A DNA stretch of 64,000 nucleotides from Bettongia penicillata ogilbyi (lineage: Eukaryota > Chordata > Mammalia > Diprotodontia > Potoroidae), in the NCBI GenBank assembly GCA_023548195.1, contig JAJHZJ010000061.1:3339853-3403852 (forward strand). The letters are read 5' to 3'. The notes under the pieces were generated by a model. It had not been told where the DNA came from, searched no databases, and saw only the letters and a program-made list of their open reading frames with translations. Made by a program: the position numbers and the translations under genes. This document shows positions 1 to 11,330 of this stretch, one piece after another. Within the stretch, counting starts at the first letter, position 1. Each line of letters starts with the position of its first letter.

Positions 1-150
1 CTGAGTTTGAATCCTGCCTTAGTCATTTACCAGCTATGACCCTGGGCAAGCCATCTAATCTCTTTTAGTTTTAGTTTACTCATCTGTAAAATAGAGATAA
101 AAATAATCCTCACTTCATGGGGTTGTTATGAAGATTGTATGAGATTTTGT
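1..150 (+). repeat. MIR-type CORE-SINE, partial
   Basis: The segment reads like the central and 3' part of a MIR: a 'tttgaatcctgcc' box, 'gaccctgggcaagcc', 'actcatctgtaaaatag' and 'ggttgttatgaagatt' in consensus order. It continues off the left edge of the window, so the tRNA-like head is missing. It is non-coding and ancient. Confidence 0.8.
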
Positions 151-178
151 GTTTATGTGTGCGTGTGTATGTGTTTAT

Positions 179-660
179 GTGGGGATTATAATTATCCAAC
201 TTACAATAAAAGAGACTAAAGCAGAGCTTCGAGCCAATGGCACTTTATTAAAGGGTCCATGCTCTCCTCTAATGAGGTGGATCTCCGATTTTCCTCACTA
301 TCTGAGATGCCCCCTTCTTCCAAGGCCTTTATTTTTATAATACTTGATACCAGATTTGATACCTGAACACTCTAAAGGGGCTACACAAAATGCACAATCC
401 CATTGGTTGATGGACCTTGTTTGGAGGGTCAAAAAAACGATATATGAGTAGGATTGGGTAAAGCATGGGGCATCTCCATGGAATAAGTGGTCATAAGATT
501 GTCATTGCTCATGTTGGACAAGAGAGAGGGGTGTGGAGGTACAAAAATAAGTTGGGAGACTTTCCAGAGCATCAAGGCATCCCACCTGTGCTGGGTTTGG
601 ATGTAGAATGTGAACAAAACAGGATGAAGATATCTTTGTCAGTTTTCTTGTGGTTACACA
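179..660 (-). repeat. Probable solo LTR of an endogenous retrovirus
   Basis: Read on the minus strand, this block has the order of a retroviral LTR: it begins TGTGTAACC near 660, has a CCAAT box (402-406), a TATA-like TATAAAAATA (330-339), an AATAAA polyadenylation signal (244-249), and ends ...ATAATCCCCA near 179. No internal retroviral sequence adjoins either side, so it would be a solo LTR. I could not find a clear 4-6 bp target-site duplication, so the exact ends are tentative. The ORFs at 149-340 and 465-665 are incidental. Confidence 0.55.
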
Positions 661-955
661 AATGAGCCCCATAACTTGGTAAACAAGTAGTAGACATTAC
701 ATTAAAGTTTGAGGCCTACTATAAGAAACTATATTATTTAATTATTCCTTTATGAAAATATCGAACTGATTAATACCAATTATAATAGAGTAGGGATGGA
801 AATTAATTATTTCTTACATTTATATACCTTAAAGTACTATCTAAATACTTGATATTATTATATTGTGTGTATGTATATGATTAAGTTCATAAAAAAGAAG
901 AAATTTTAAAATGATACCATCCTATACAAGGTATGGACATTTTCATTGAGGTAAC
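661..955. other. AT-rich stretch, nothing recognised
   Basis: No repeat family, ORF or RNA signature is evident in this AT-rich interval. Confidence 0.5.
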
Positions 956-957
956 TT

Positions 958-1122
958 TTTGCTGTTCATTCATTTCATTCGTGTCCAACTCTTTGTGATT
1001 CCATTTGTGGTTTTTAGGGGCAAAGATACTGTAGCAGTTTGCTATTTCCTTCTCCAACTTATTTTACAGGTGAAGAACTGAGGCTGGATTTGAACTTTGC
1101 TGCCTAGCTGCCCATTGAGGTA
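958..1122 (-). repeat. Mar1-type CORE-SINE (long form), partial
   Basis: The text runs 'cgtgtccaactctttgtgattcc', 'ggcaaagatactgtagcagtttgc', 'attttacaggtgaagaactgaggc', 'ggatttgaact', 'cctagctgccc'. This is the reverse complement of the marsupial Mar1-type SINE with its L2-like tail, with the middle deleted. Confidence 0.75.
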
Positions 1123-1650
1123 TCTAATGGAGTATTAAAAAAGTGTCCTGCCCAATAGCAAGGTTAAAGGACAAATTTGTTTTAACTTTAAAGAGCCTTC
1201 CCTATGGGAAAGATGATTGATGGCATCTTCTCTCCTGAGTAGGATGTGGATGTATTCTTGATTTAGGTACTTGATGGCCCATTGAGCTGCAATGGATCAC
1301 CCTAGCTCTTGTACTTGGGTTTAATATAAAAGGAGCAAATATCTGACAAAGAAATCAAAAATTAAGAGAGAGATAGCGGAGATATGGGGCAGACTTGAGT
1401 CCAAATAGTGCTTCTTTTCAACGATGGCAGAAGTCAGAGATAGCCATGGAGAGGTGAGAACTCCTGGTTCCAGTCTCCTGGAGAAAAGAAGAAATGTGCA
1501 ACCCCAATTTCCTGGTTCTAGTTCCTTGGGGAGAGTTCAAGGATTTGGTCTGTTTAACTCCAAGTTCCCATATTTATCCTTCTATTTGAATTTCCCAAAC
1601 CATTATTTTGGAAAAAACAGGAACAAATAGATTGGCTTTGATGGAGCAGT
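1123..1650. other. No gene or clear repeat
   Basis: This interval contains a short chance ORF (1424-1630) but nothing I recognise as a coding exon or repeat. Confidence 0.4.
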
Positions 1651-1651
1651 G

Positions 1652-1842
1652 TGATAGTGAAAAAAAATATTAGATTTTGAGTCAGTGGACCAGAGTTCAA
1701 ATATGAGCTCTGCCACTTACATTATTTGAGGGACTTTGAGAGAGTCCCAACTTCTCTGGGTCTCAGTTTCCTGTACTATATAATGAAGGGTTCAACTCAA
1801 AGACCTTGGAGCTACTTTCCATCTTTAAATCTATGATATAGA
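1652..1842 (+). repeat. THER1/MIR-like CORE-SINE
   Basis: It has a tRNA-like head, the 'cagagttcaaat' B-box region, and a tail ending 'ctaaatctatgat'-like (tttaaatctatgatat). That tail is characteristic of the therian THER1 branch of CORE-SINEs. Confidence 0.7.
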
Positions 1843-2027
1843 GGAAGAAGATCTAAGACAAGTTCCAGTGAGTGAAAGGGCTCCCTGTCTCACTCTTTTC
1901 TGTTCTGTTCTCCCTCGACCACATGTCCCCTGTTCTGAGCTCCTGTACACACTACACTGGAGGCCACTTTCTCAACCTTTCCATTGCCCTCCCCCACCCC
2001 CCACATCTGCCCCTAGCACTCTACTTA

Positions 2028-2165
2028 CATATTATAGGATCAGGGACTTAAACTTTAAAGAGATCTTAAAAGCCATCAAGTCTAACCCCTCATTTTAAAG
2101 ATGAGGAAACAGAGTGAGAGGCGTCAAATCTGAGTCTTCTGACTCTAATTCCCACACTCTTTCCA
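2028..2165 (-). repeat. THER1/MIR-like CORE-SINE, partial
   Basis: Reverse orientation: 'agtctaacccctcattttaaagatgaggaaacagag...' followed by a degraded head. It is non-coding. Confidence 0.7.
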
Positions 2166-2169
2166 TTGT

Positions 2170-2880
2170 TCCAACTACCTAGTTCCTTGACACTGAATAC
2201 CCTCTGTAAAAGTGCAGTTAATTACTTTCCTCTCCAGCCTGACTCCTGCCGCAAGAGACAACCTCCTCAAAGGAACAGAAGCATTGTAATCTCTCCCCTT
2301 CCCAGCACCCCCCAGCCTCCTGATCTTACAGTGTATACATCTGCTTGATGTGCTGACATGTCAATGAACTAAGAATTTAATTCAATTTTATTGCCCAATA
2401 ACTCTTAATGACTCATGGAAATCAGAAACTTAAATGTGGAGTTTTTCAGTTCCTGAAGAACACTGATGCTTTGATCTGAGAGCACTCTTGAGTCTACTTC
2501 TGATTTACAGAGTTATTATCTATGCCCTTGTGAGTCAACCTAGTTCTGCTTGTGAACTGAACCTTTTCAGCGGAAAAGAGGTAAGGAGGGGGGGTCAATA
2601 GGGGAGGTACTTTTCAGACCAGAATGTTTAACTCACATTCTGAAGTCATTTCAAATGAATCTGACAAGTCTTGTGTCACTTTGCATAAGCAAAAGCACAG
2701 AGAGACGGAGGAATTGGATAGTTATATTTGTGCATTAAAGAAGCTGTCACATGTTCTGCTGTTCATTCAGCTGCGTGGTGTCTAGGATTTTACCTTGTCA
2801 AACTCATTCAAAATAATACCTTGTAGGGAATCCAACCTGTGAGAGACACATTTTTATGTTCTTGCGGAGGTGGGAAGCGG
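2170..2880. other. Unique-looking sequence
   Basis: I see no recognised repeat over about 700 bp. AP-1-like motifs (gagtcaac near 2532) occur but are not diagnostic. It could hold conserved non-coding sequence, which cannot be judged from one genome. Confidence 0.35.
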
Positions 2881-2889
2881 AGGAATAAT

Positions 2890-3110
2890 AATCATAGTTT
2901 GAATTATAATATAGCTCTTTAAGGTTCTGAAAAACTTGTGAAAAATCCAAAGTAATTTACTGACATGTTTATTGTTTCATGTGATCACCTGTGATGCAAT
3001 CGCTGGAAGTATTCTCATCCCCATTTTACAGATGAGAAGAGGTGAAGTCATTCCCCCAATGTCATATAAATTAGTAAATGGCAGACCACAAGTCTTTTCA
3101 TATCAAATCT
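2890..3110 (-). repeat. MIR/Mar1-like CORE-SINE, diverged
   Basis: Reverse orientation, with 'attctcatccccattttacagatgagaagagg' and a degraded 'aagtaatttactgacatg' tail portion. Confidence 0.6.
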
Positions 3111-3419
3111 AGAATTTTCTTTCCTCCAGTGTCATTATTAAGAGGAGAAGAAATTAGTCCCTTAGTGATTAATTTCCATTGGCAGGTCTCAACTCCACTT
3201 CCAGAGAGGGTCTCCAAATGCTCTACATATATTGATTTTGGTGGATAAATGGCCCTAGTCCCAAATCATACCTCTCAAGGGCAAGTTCTATATGGAGCCC
3301 AGGCATTACGGTAATTGAAGTATCCCAATGAGACCATGTCTCCATTTTCAACCACATCTGTCATTCTCAAGATGACCTATAAATAATTGTCAAGATCTAA
3401 AATGGAACTATGACTTTAA

Positions 3420-3627
3420 TGATAGTAACTAGCATTTATGTAGAACTTCAATGTTTGAAAAGTGCTTTACATATGCTGTCTCACTTGATCCTCTCAACAG
3501 CCCTATGAAGTAGGTGTTACTATTCCTATTTTTATGGGTGAAGAAACTGAAGAAAAGAGAGGCTTGCCCAGAGTTATGTAGATAATAAATGTGTGAGGCA
3601 GGATTTGATCTCAGGTGTCAGGAAGAA
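3420..3627 (-). repeat. Mar1/MIR-like CORE-SINE
   Basis: Reverse orientation: 'tagcatttatgtag...aaagtgctttacatatgctgtctcacttgatcctctcaacagccctatgaagtaggtg...gatttgatctcagg', a nearly complete reverse MIR-type unit. Confidence 0.75.
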
Positions 3628-3629
3628 AC

Positions 3630-4340
3630 CTAGTATTTAATAAATAATTAAAAATACCTAGTATTTTAGTAAAGGTATCCTATTCTTAGATGGTAATTAA
3701 TGTATACTACTCAGTGATACTCATACTAGTCAGAAAATTGAATTTCCAAGCTTAACTTTGAATCCTTTGTATGGATAATGTGAGAATAAATGAATCATAG
3801 CTATGAAATATTTAAAGCATTAGGGATATAAAAACTATAAATGTAGGACCTCATAATTAATCTTTTTTTCTTCTCCCCACTTTTCTGGTTTTTGACCTGT
3901 TCTTATTTTTTTAAGTACTCACTGTGATGAGATCCAGAGCTGCCTTAACCCCTCTGGAATATGTAAGGTAGTTAAGCCCTCCTGTGTCCTTCTGCATCTA
4001 GCAATCATGATGTGGGACCTTAGGCAATGAAAGACGATGCCTTTTCTGTGTACGGTTTGTCCAAAGTAGGGGCTTATTTCCTACAGGTGTCCAAGACAAG
4101 TAACTCTTGCTAGGAAATAATGATTTCCCCAATAGAGTAGAATGCTTTTCTTCCGGTTCCCAGGGATATGCCAGTCATTGATGGATGTCACTGCCATGAA
4201 GAATTTTATGAATAGTACTGGAAATTTCAAGAGTTCTGGGAATCATGGGAATTTATAGGCTGTTTTTAATTTTTCTAAGCCCTCCCAGACACACAAAAAA
4301 ATGGACAATCTCTCCAATTTGGTCCTATTTTAAGATGAAT
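3630..4340. other. No gene or clear repeat
   Basis: Nothing diagnostic was recognised in about 700 bp apart from short AT-rich runs. Confidence 0.4.
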
Positions 4341-4344
4341 TTAG

Positions 4345-4515
4345 AGGAAAGAGCTCTGATTAGGGAGTCAGGGGATGCTAATTCTGCCAGTCATGAACTA
4401 TGTGACTTTGGACAAGTCATTTCATCCCTACAGGCCTCAGTTTGCTTGTTAATAAAAGAAGTAAGTTGAAAGAATTTTCGAGATCCCCTTTAGTTCTAGC
4501 CTTCTATGATTCTAA
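4345..4515 (+). repeat. THER1-like CORE-SINE
   Basis: Order: 'gattagggagtcagggg', 'gactttggacaagtcattt', 'cctcagtttgcttg', and the THER tail 'agatcccctttagttctagccttctatgattc'. The 74-codon ORF across it is incidental. Confidence 0.75.
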
Positions 4516-4901
4516 ATTCAAAAGGATACAGAGAACAGCAATGAAATAAGAAATAATATAGTACCATGAAGACCTAAGAACAATATATTGCAGCATTTAA
4601 TTAGAAAAGACAAGGTGTGTATATGAGTTATCTCAAGGAGGACAATTTCTTTCCTCCCTGGATGGAATTTGAGGAATTAACCTTGAATTGCAGTAAGAAA
4701 ACATACATGCACATATCTTAATCACAAAATGTGATGGATTTCTCTTAGAACTCATATTTTTGGAATTTTCTGTGCCATCTGATCATTTTCTCCTTAGTAC
4801 TTTCCACCCTGCCCCCACCCCCGGCTCCACCTTTCCCTCAGTAGAAGCCTTCTTGAGGGTTCTTACCATTTAATTCTTCATTCTGTCCTAGGCACTAAAC
4901 A

Positions 4902-4905
<4 letters not shown>

Positions 4906-4943
<38 letters not shown>

Positions 4944-5238
4944 TCATCTTTGGTTGCCGAAGAAGACCATGCCATCAGAGAAACGATGACCTGACTTGCA
5001 CTTAACTTTGTTTTGAGTGAGTGAGGGCTGTGCAGGTTACCAGCCTCACTTCTCCTCCAGAGCCATCCAGTGACCAGATATTCATCAGGATGACTGGAGA
5101 TGTCCCAGGATGAGGCAATTGGGGTTAAATGACTTGCTCAAGGTCACAAAGCTACTGAATGTATCTGAGGTGAGATTTGAACTCAGATCCTCCTGACTCC
5201 TGAGCTGGTGCTCTATCCACTGCACCACCTACCTGCCC
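4906..5238 (-). repeat. WSINE1-type SINE with (GT)n tail and TSDs
   Basis: Read on the minus strand, a tRNA-like CORE-SINE head ('ggtggtgcagtggatagagc', 'gagttcaaatctcacctcag') joins a tail homologous to the local RTE ('ccagtcatcctgatgaatatctgg' through 'ccctcactcaaaacaaagt'). It ends in a (CA)n run, seen as (GT)n at 4906-4941. Perfect 11-bp direct repeats CTAAACACAGT flank it (4895-4905 and 5239-5249). WSINE1 is known from Australian marsupials, so the identification also bears on the species. Confidence 0.8.
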
Positions 5239-5334
5239 CTAAACACAGTACCAGAAAAAGTAGAGAGGGAGTTTAGTGGATAGACTGCTGGAGAAGCATG
5301 GGGCTCTTCTTTTAGAATGGGGAGGTCTAATAAC

Positions 5335-5488
5335 TTAAAAAAGAGATTTTGGCAACAATATTTCAATATAATTAGTTTTATTTGTAATTCTATGAGTTTA
5401 TTTCATACATTTAAAAACACTATTCTTTGAAAGGGTCCATAGGTGTTACCAGACTGCGATATGGTGCACAAAATGTTAAGAACACCTG
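5335..5488. mobile_element. hAT-type MITE fragment
   Basis: It ends in 'gttaagaacacctg' and includes 'aaagggtccataggtgttaccagactgc', matching the family of the better preserved element at 46826-47009 in the opposite orientation. Its outer terminal inverted repeat and TSD are not clear. Confidence 0.55.
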
Positions 5489-5584
5489 CCTTAGATTATG
5501 GTATACATATAATGTGAGAGGTCATCTTGCCCATCTACCTACTGTTGGGCTAGGCCTTAATGAGAAGAAAAGGCCTCATGAGAG

Positions 5585-5845
5585 TCACAGAGTGCTAGGC
5601 TAGGGGTCAGGAAGCTTTGGGTTCAGATTCCATCTGGCACACTTACTAGATATGTGCACCTGGACAATTTACTTAGCCTCAGTTTACTCATCTGTGAAGC
5701 GGGGATAATAGGAGTAACTACCTCATAGGTTTGTTGTGGGGATCAAAGGACATTATACACAAATATGTATACATTAGTGTGCATATATACATACATCTTT
5801 ACAAATCTTGAATTGCTATATAAATATTAGATGTATTAGTAGGTA
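5585..5845 (+). repeat. MIR/Mar1-like CORE-SINE
   Basis: Forward unit with 'gggttcagattcc', 'ctcagtttactcatctgtgaag', 'ggggataataggagtaactacctcataggtttgttgtgggg' and a degraded tail. Confidence 0.75.
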
Positions 5846-5879
5846 CTTCATGTATGCTTATTGAATTGAATCATGGCCT

Positions 5880-6118
5880 CTCTTCTCCAATCCTATTGTT
5901 CTCACCTTACTTTAAGACCTTTTCATCTTTCCCGTGGATAACTAGAACAATAATTGATCATAATTGATTTCCCTGTCTCTAAGCTCTTCTTTTTCCAATC
6001 TATCTTTCATATTCTGCCAAAGGAGTTTCATTAAGCCATGACTCTGCTCATGCTAATTCACTGACTCCAAAACTGTCAGTGACTTCACATTGCTTACTAA
6101 ATAAAATACATACCTATA
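5880..6118 (+). repeat. L2 LINE fragment
   Basis: Forward L2 3' region, including 'gccatgactctgctcatgctaattcactgactccaaaactgtcagtg'. It probably continues at 6420-6900 after an interruption. Confidence 0.65.
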
Positions 6119-6420
6119 AATTACCAAGTCAACAAGCATTTATTGCATGGCCACTATGGATCAGGAACAGCTCTAAAGGCTGGGAATACAAACAGAAGCA
6201 AAAAGACAGTTCCTGCTTTCAAGGCGTTGTCATTCTAATAAGGTGAGGTAAAGTGTAAAGAAGGGAGGTGGAGACATGAAAAAGAAAGTCTTAAAGTCAG
6301 GAGTATGTCCTAGAGAGAAACAAAGGCATCTATGGTCTGGGCCTCCTCCTTAAAACAGAGGTTCTAGAAGAAACCAGACAATCAGAGAGGAGAAGTTTCA
6401 GAGGCTGAGGGCACTTAGAT
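6119..6420 (-). repeat. L2-like antisense repeat interrupting L2
   Basis: It begins like the reverse complement of an L2 3' end ('caacaagcatttattgcatggccactatgg...ggctgggaatacaaac...cagttcctgctttcaagg'), then carries 'cctccttaaaacagaggttctagaagaaac'. The same segment recurs near 48600, so this is probably a distinct marsupial L2-like family. Confidence 0.55.
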
Positions 6421-6900
6421 CATTACAATAGTAGCTAAGCCCTTCAACACCTGACTCCAGTCTACCTTCCCACTCTTACTGCATGCACTGCCCTTCACCC
6501 TCCTTGGGTCTTTGCTAAATTGAACTACGTACTGTTTGGTAGTCATACGCTTTCCAGATTCCAAGGACTTTCCCACTTCCTCTTTTAAGCCTAGAATGGA
6601 CTGATCCCATAATACTGACTGTTAAAATCCTTCTCTTCCAATAAGGCCTAGCTCAACTCTTCTTTTTTTCATAAAGACTTCTCTGATAGTCATTTACTGT
6701 TAGAAGTTAGACGTTAATCATTCTTCCTTAAAACTTCTCCTTCTCTTTCACCTCTACTAGGCCTTTATATGTATTCTAACTAGTACTAACTACTAGTTCA
6801 GTGAAGGCAAGAACTATGTTTATGTCACCCATATATCCCCAATGCCTAGCATAGTGCCTTTACCCATAGGGTATAGTTCAAAGGGTCTTTAAATGCAGTG
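6421..6900 (+). repeat. L2 LINE 3' end
   Basis: Forward L2 3' UTR wording: 'ataaggcctagctcaactcttc', 'aaagacttctctgatag', 'aaggcaagaactatgtttatgtc', 'cccaatgcctagcatagtgcc'. Confidence 0.75.
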
Positions 6901-7375
6901 TTGTCTAATGGAAAGTACTGGATTTGGGAGACACAAGTTTGAGTCTTGGTTGAAGTCCTCGCTACCTTTGTGATTTTGGGTAAGTCTCATTAATTTTCTG
7001 AATTGCAATTTCCTTTTCTATAAAATGCATCCAATAATAAAATAACTTTTTGTTGTTCAGTTGTGTCCAATTCTTTGTGATCCCGTCTGGAGTTTTCTTG
7101 GCAAAGAATGGAGTAGTTCACCATTTCTTTCTCTGGCTCATTTGTTTTTACAGATGAGGAAACTGAGACAAGTAGGGTTAAATGACTTGCCCATGGTCAC
7201 ACAGTTAATAGGTGCCAGAGGTTAGATTTGAACTCAGGTCTTCCTGACTCCAGGCTCAGTGCTCTATCCACTGTGCCATCTTGCGGTCCCAATAACAATA
7301 CTACTTATTATCTTGCAAAATTATTGTGAGGAAAGTGCTTTGTAAGTCATAAAGCACCATAAAAATTTAAGCTCT
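6901..7375 (+). repeat. MIR split by a nested Mar1 insertion
   Basis: A forward MIR (6901-7045) resumes at about 7290-7375. The gap is filled by a minus-strand Mar1-type SINE (7050-7289: 'gttcagttgtgtccaattctttgtgatcc' to 'ctctatccactgtgccatcttg'). The hexamer AATAAC at both edges of the insert may be its TSD. Confidence 0.75.
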
Positions 7376-7619
7376 TAAAATCTAATCTAGCTCCCTTATT
7401 TTACAGATGAAGGAACTGAGGTACACAGCAGGGACTTAGCAATTGTTTACTGAATTGAATTTTTTGATTGAAAGGGTGACTAAACATTTGATAGGCTACC
7501 TGAGGGAGTTATAGGAATTGCTATCCCTGGAGATCTTTAAAAACAAGAGAAAACGGTTCCCCATCCTTACCCTCCATGGAATAATTTTGGTATAGCTTTT
7601 CCTGGAAGTAGAATGTGGA

Positions 7620-7835
7620 AGAAAAGACCTTTTCTCTATTTTAAGTTTTTTTAAAAAAATAGTTATGTCACAAGTTGGGAGGCAAATCAGTCCACTCATT
7701 TTACAGATGAGGAAACAGAAGGCCAGGGAGGAAACATGACTTGTCAAAGGTCACCTAGACAGTAAGCATCAGAGTTCAAATTTGATCCTAGATCTTCCAG
7801 CTCTAAATCAGTGACTTTTCTGCTCTACTCTTATG
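7620..7835 (-). repeat. THER1/MIR-like CORE-SINE
   Basis: Reverse orientation: 'cattttacagatgaggaaacagaaggcc', 'tcacctagacagtaagcatcagagttcaaat'. The 83-codon ORF on the other frame is incidental. Confidence 0.7.
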
Positions 7836-8319
7836 TCTTGAAGTAGTGAGCTTGTTACCAGCAGCTGTTAGTAACTGATCCTAGATCAGTTTCTTCTCTT
7901 AGTCATATCTGAATACCCAATAGACAATCCACTCAAGATTCTAATGAGTGCTGAGTAGGATTGATGAAAGTGGGATTTGAGGATCATCCCTGTCTTCAAG
8001 TAGCTTATGATGTAGTATATAAAAGGAACAAAAGGTGCTATGAAAGTTAAGAGGAAAGAATTCAATTCCTTCAAGTGTCATAAAATATCAAATACTTTAC
8101 CAACCTCAAAGTACCATATAAATGTTTATTGTTATTATTTCTAATAATACCAATAGTAACAATTCTGTTAGGGAAATTTTGGAAGAACACATGAAAGAAA
8201 TGTTGAGAGGAGGGAAAAAGGAATTCTCTAAAATAACCAGTAAAGCACTCTGAAAATCTGGAAGTGCTACATGAATGTTATTTATCATTATTATTAATTT
8301 TGAGTAGTGGTGTTTTGGA

Positions 8320-9050
8320 AGAGGGAATGCCATTTGAGCAGAGCCTTGAATAATGGAGTCAATCAATGGAAAGGAAAGACTTCCAGCATGAACAAAGCCT
8401 GCAGGTAGCAAGGTGTTCAGGAGATGGTAGAAAGTGACTGGAAAGTGGGACATGTGAGGGAAAGCAGTAGGTGATAATACTGGAAAAAGGTAACTTGAAG
8501 CCATATTATTTGACTTTAAATGACAAATGTAAAATTTAGAATTAATTTGGTAGGCAATGGGGAGCCATTGTAGACTTTTGCTCTAGGGTAGTGATGAGTT
8601 GGGGCAACTAGGTGGTACAGTGGATAGAGTTCTGTGCCTGAAGTAGGAAGACTCATGTTTCTGAGTTCAAATCTGGCTTACTAGCCGTTCGACCCTAGAC
8701 AAATCACTTAACCCTGTTTCTTTCAGTTCTTATCTGCAAAATGTGCTGGAGAAGGAAACAGCCAACCGCTGCAGTATCTTTGCCAAGAAAATGCTAAAAT
8801 GGGGCCATGGAGAGTCAGAGATGACTGAAAAATGATTTAACAACAAAGTGAGTTAGAGAAGGGAGAGACTTAAAGATAGGAAGAGAAGCGGGGAGGCAAA
8901 TCAAATAGTCTAGCTGTATTGTAATGAGGACTTTAACTAGGGAGGCAGCAGGGGAGAACAGGAAGGGGTGAGTTTCCCAGAGATATTTTAGAGGTAGAAT
9001 TAATAAGATTTGGTGAGAGACGAGGAGTAAAAAGTGACTAATCCTAAGAA
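8320..9050 (-). repeat. L2 LINE (antisense), with Mar1 inserted
   Basis: Antisense L2 text ('caatggggagccattgtagacttttg' before the insert, 'gggaggcaaatcaaatagtctagctgtattg' after) is interrupted by a complete forward Mar1 at 8597-8848. The 132-codon ORF at 8106-8504 is L2/SINE-derived and not a gene. Confidence 0.7.
8597..8848 (+). repeat. Full-length Mar1-type CORE-SINE (long form)
   Basis: Head 'ggggcaactaggtggtacagtggatagag' contains an A-box-like TGGTACAGTGG, and 'gagttcaaatc' is the B box. The L2-like tail 'ctggagaaggaaacagccaaccgctgcagtatctttgcc' ends 'gatttaacaacaaa'. Such SINEs are RNA polymerase III-type, non-autonomous elements. Confidence 0.85.
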
Positions 9051-9114
9051 CCCGACTATATAGATTTCTTGTTCCATTGAACAGATGCACACAGTACATG
9101 TACCTATGATATTT

Positions 9115-9700
9115 CTAAGATAATGATTTTGCATGTACGGAAATTTCTTCTTAGAAATCTTGGTTTTCTGAGATTCAATTCACAGTAATCCTTTTTTTCC
9201 CTATATCATATGGATTAAGTCTTCTCCTCCAGTGTGACAGATTTAGAAAAGAAGAGCTAATGACTAGGTGCTTAAAAAACCTTCTTGCCTATATTATAAA
9301 TAACAATGCCAGTCTCTGGCGGAATATTAAGAATTCACGCTGTGTTTGCTATTTAAAATATCTGGGGAGAAATCCACAATTGAATTAAAGCCTTATGTTC
9401 AATCATGGACCATGAAATTAGTTGGTAGTATTACTAATGTTCTGCAACTCAGACCCTTAAGAAAGGATCTCAGTCCAAAATTACTGAAAACAATTTTAAC
9501 CCAACCTGACCTTAGTTCTGATTATGAATCTTCCCTGCATCATTACTCCTCTCATACACAGTGTTAGAAAAGGAAATAATCTCTGCCTCCTACAATAAGC
9601 CCCTTATTTTATAAGACCCCTTCCTATAATACATGAAAGCTTTTGGATATTGATTTTAAGTGGCAGAAAATGTAGTCAAACCCTCAAAGACTCCCTCTTT
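9115..9700. other. Unique-looking sequence with a short ORF
   Basis: No repeat was recognised. A 73-codon frame at 9346-9567 begins with a non-ATG codon and has no recognisable domain. I regard it as a chance frame. Confidence 0.35.
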
Positions 9701-9702
9701 TT

Positions 9703-9945
9703 TTCCTCTCCAAATTTATTTATTTGTTTTCAATTTTCATCAATCACTTCCATAAATTTTAAATTTTCTCCCCCTCCCTCTCTCCTCAAGATGGCATGCA
9801 ATCTTATATGGGCTCTATACATATATTCTTATTAAAAGCATTTTCACTTTAGTCATGTTGCATATAAGAAATAAAATGAATGGGAGAAAGCATGAGTAAA
9901 ACTAAACAAGACCAAACGTAACAAAAGAGAAAATAAAGACTCCCT
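9703..9945 (-). repeat. L1 3' UTR fragment
   Basis: On the minus strand it ends '(a)aataaataaattt'-like and contains 'gcatgccatcttgaggagagaggg'. The same marsupial L1 3' UTR wording recurs at 40040 and 56298. Confidence 0.65.
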
Positions 9946-11140
9946 CTATAACTGGAGTTTTCTAATACTCTTCTATTCTACCATTTTGGCTAAACTGAAT
10001 GGCTTTTCACTAGTTACCAGCCAATAGTTTTTTCAGAGAAATGATCAGTTATTTGATGGAATTTAGGACTAATTTCATCAAAGGCACTGAGTTTTTCTAA
10101 GATTCAATTTTTTTTTTGATTACACTTTGGACTGACTCTTTTATGGACCATCAGTCCATAGGTTTGGAGCTGGGAATAATATTAGAGATTTTTTTTACTA
10201 CTAATTTTAAAGATATGCAAACTGTGTCTCAAACAGGTTGAGTAACTTACAAGTTCTTAGGTTCTGAGTCAAGGACTAAATTAGAGGTTTCTGGGGCTAG
10301 GGAGGGCCTAGGGATATAGGAAACCAGCAAGACCCTGTCATATTCTAGGAAAACCTTATTAAAACCTACATATCAAAGCAATGTGCCCTCTGATATTTGA
10401 GGACTTCAATGAAAAGGCGAGGAAAGTATAAAGAAATAAGGGGAAGCATAGTTCTGGAAGAAGGGATGAGAAAAGTTAAAAACATGTAAATAGAATTCAC
10501 ATATTTTCTTTGGTAAAAGAATTGGTAGACTCTGGGCAGATGAGCACCAAATAGAATCATAAAAATGAAATAAGTTGTATTTCAGTAGAAAGCAAAGGAC
10601 TCATTATTAGCTTGTGAATGATTCCTGAAGTTAATGATCTATGTACAGACCTCCTCAGAGCTAAGATCAGAATTATTTAAAAATGGAAAGAAGAATAACA
10701 AGAAAAATGTATGGCATATAATTGAAACAACTTAATTCTCAACTTAAACAAGTAACTGACAACCAAAAAATTGAAAATAAACAACAGAAATAATATGAAC
10801 TGTAATAATGTTATCCAGAAATTTAACCAATATAAATTGATTGCCAGCAGGACACCAAAAGATCCCAGGGAGCACCTTGGAAAGCAAGCATCTGACTCAC
10901 TTGCCAAATAGAAAGAGACGACTGCGAAAGCAACACTGGACTGGAATATAAAGTTGTCTGTAAAACCTTACAGGGAAGGATGATGGACAATTATGAGCAG
11001 CACTGTCTCATAAAGTAGAAAGAGGCAATGAAGGGTAAAACTAGTTCTAAGAAAGGTTGGCAAGGTATCCAACTAGGGAAAGTCATCCAAGGGCATTTAA
11101 AGATTGAAACAGAAGGACAACAAATAGAAAACAGAAAACA
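9946..11140. other. Mostly unrecognised; THER1-like piece near 10155-10290
   Basis: A weak antisense THER1 ('ggagctgggaataatattagagat...caaactgtgtctcaaacagg') is the only repeat recognised. The short ORFs at 10366-10560 and 10677-10907 show no domain. Confidence 0.4.
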
Positions 11141-11149
11141 TTTGTAACA

Positions 11150-11330
11150 AACTATGTTTCATAATAGTTAATATTTATACATTTCCGAAAGGTTTGCAAA
11201 GTACTTTGCATATGCTATTTCATTTGGATTTCACAATAATTCTGGGAGGTAAGTGGTATCATTTTCTTATTTTATAGTTGAAGAAACTGGAGCTTCCAGG
11301 GTCACACAACTGGCATTGAATTCAGGAAAA
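11150..11330 (-). repeat. Mar1/MIR-like CORE-SINE
   Basis: Reverse unit: 'aaaggtttgcaaagtactttgcatatgctatttcatttggatttcacaataattctgggagg' through 'ggtcacacaactggcattgaattcagg'. Confidence 0.75.

Noticed and set aside
8106..8504. 132-codon minus-strand ORF
   Set aside because: It lies largely across antisense L2 sequence, with no domain.
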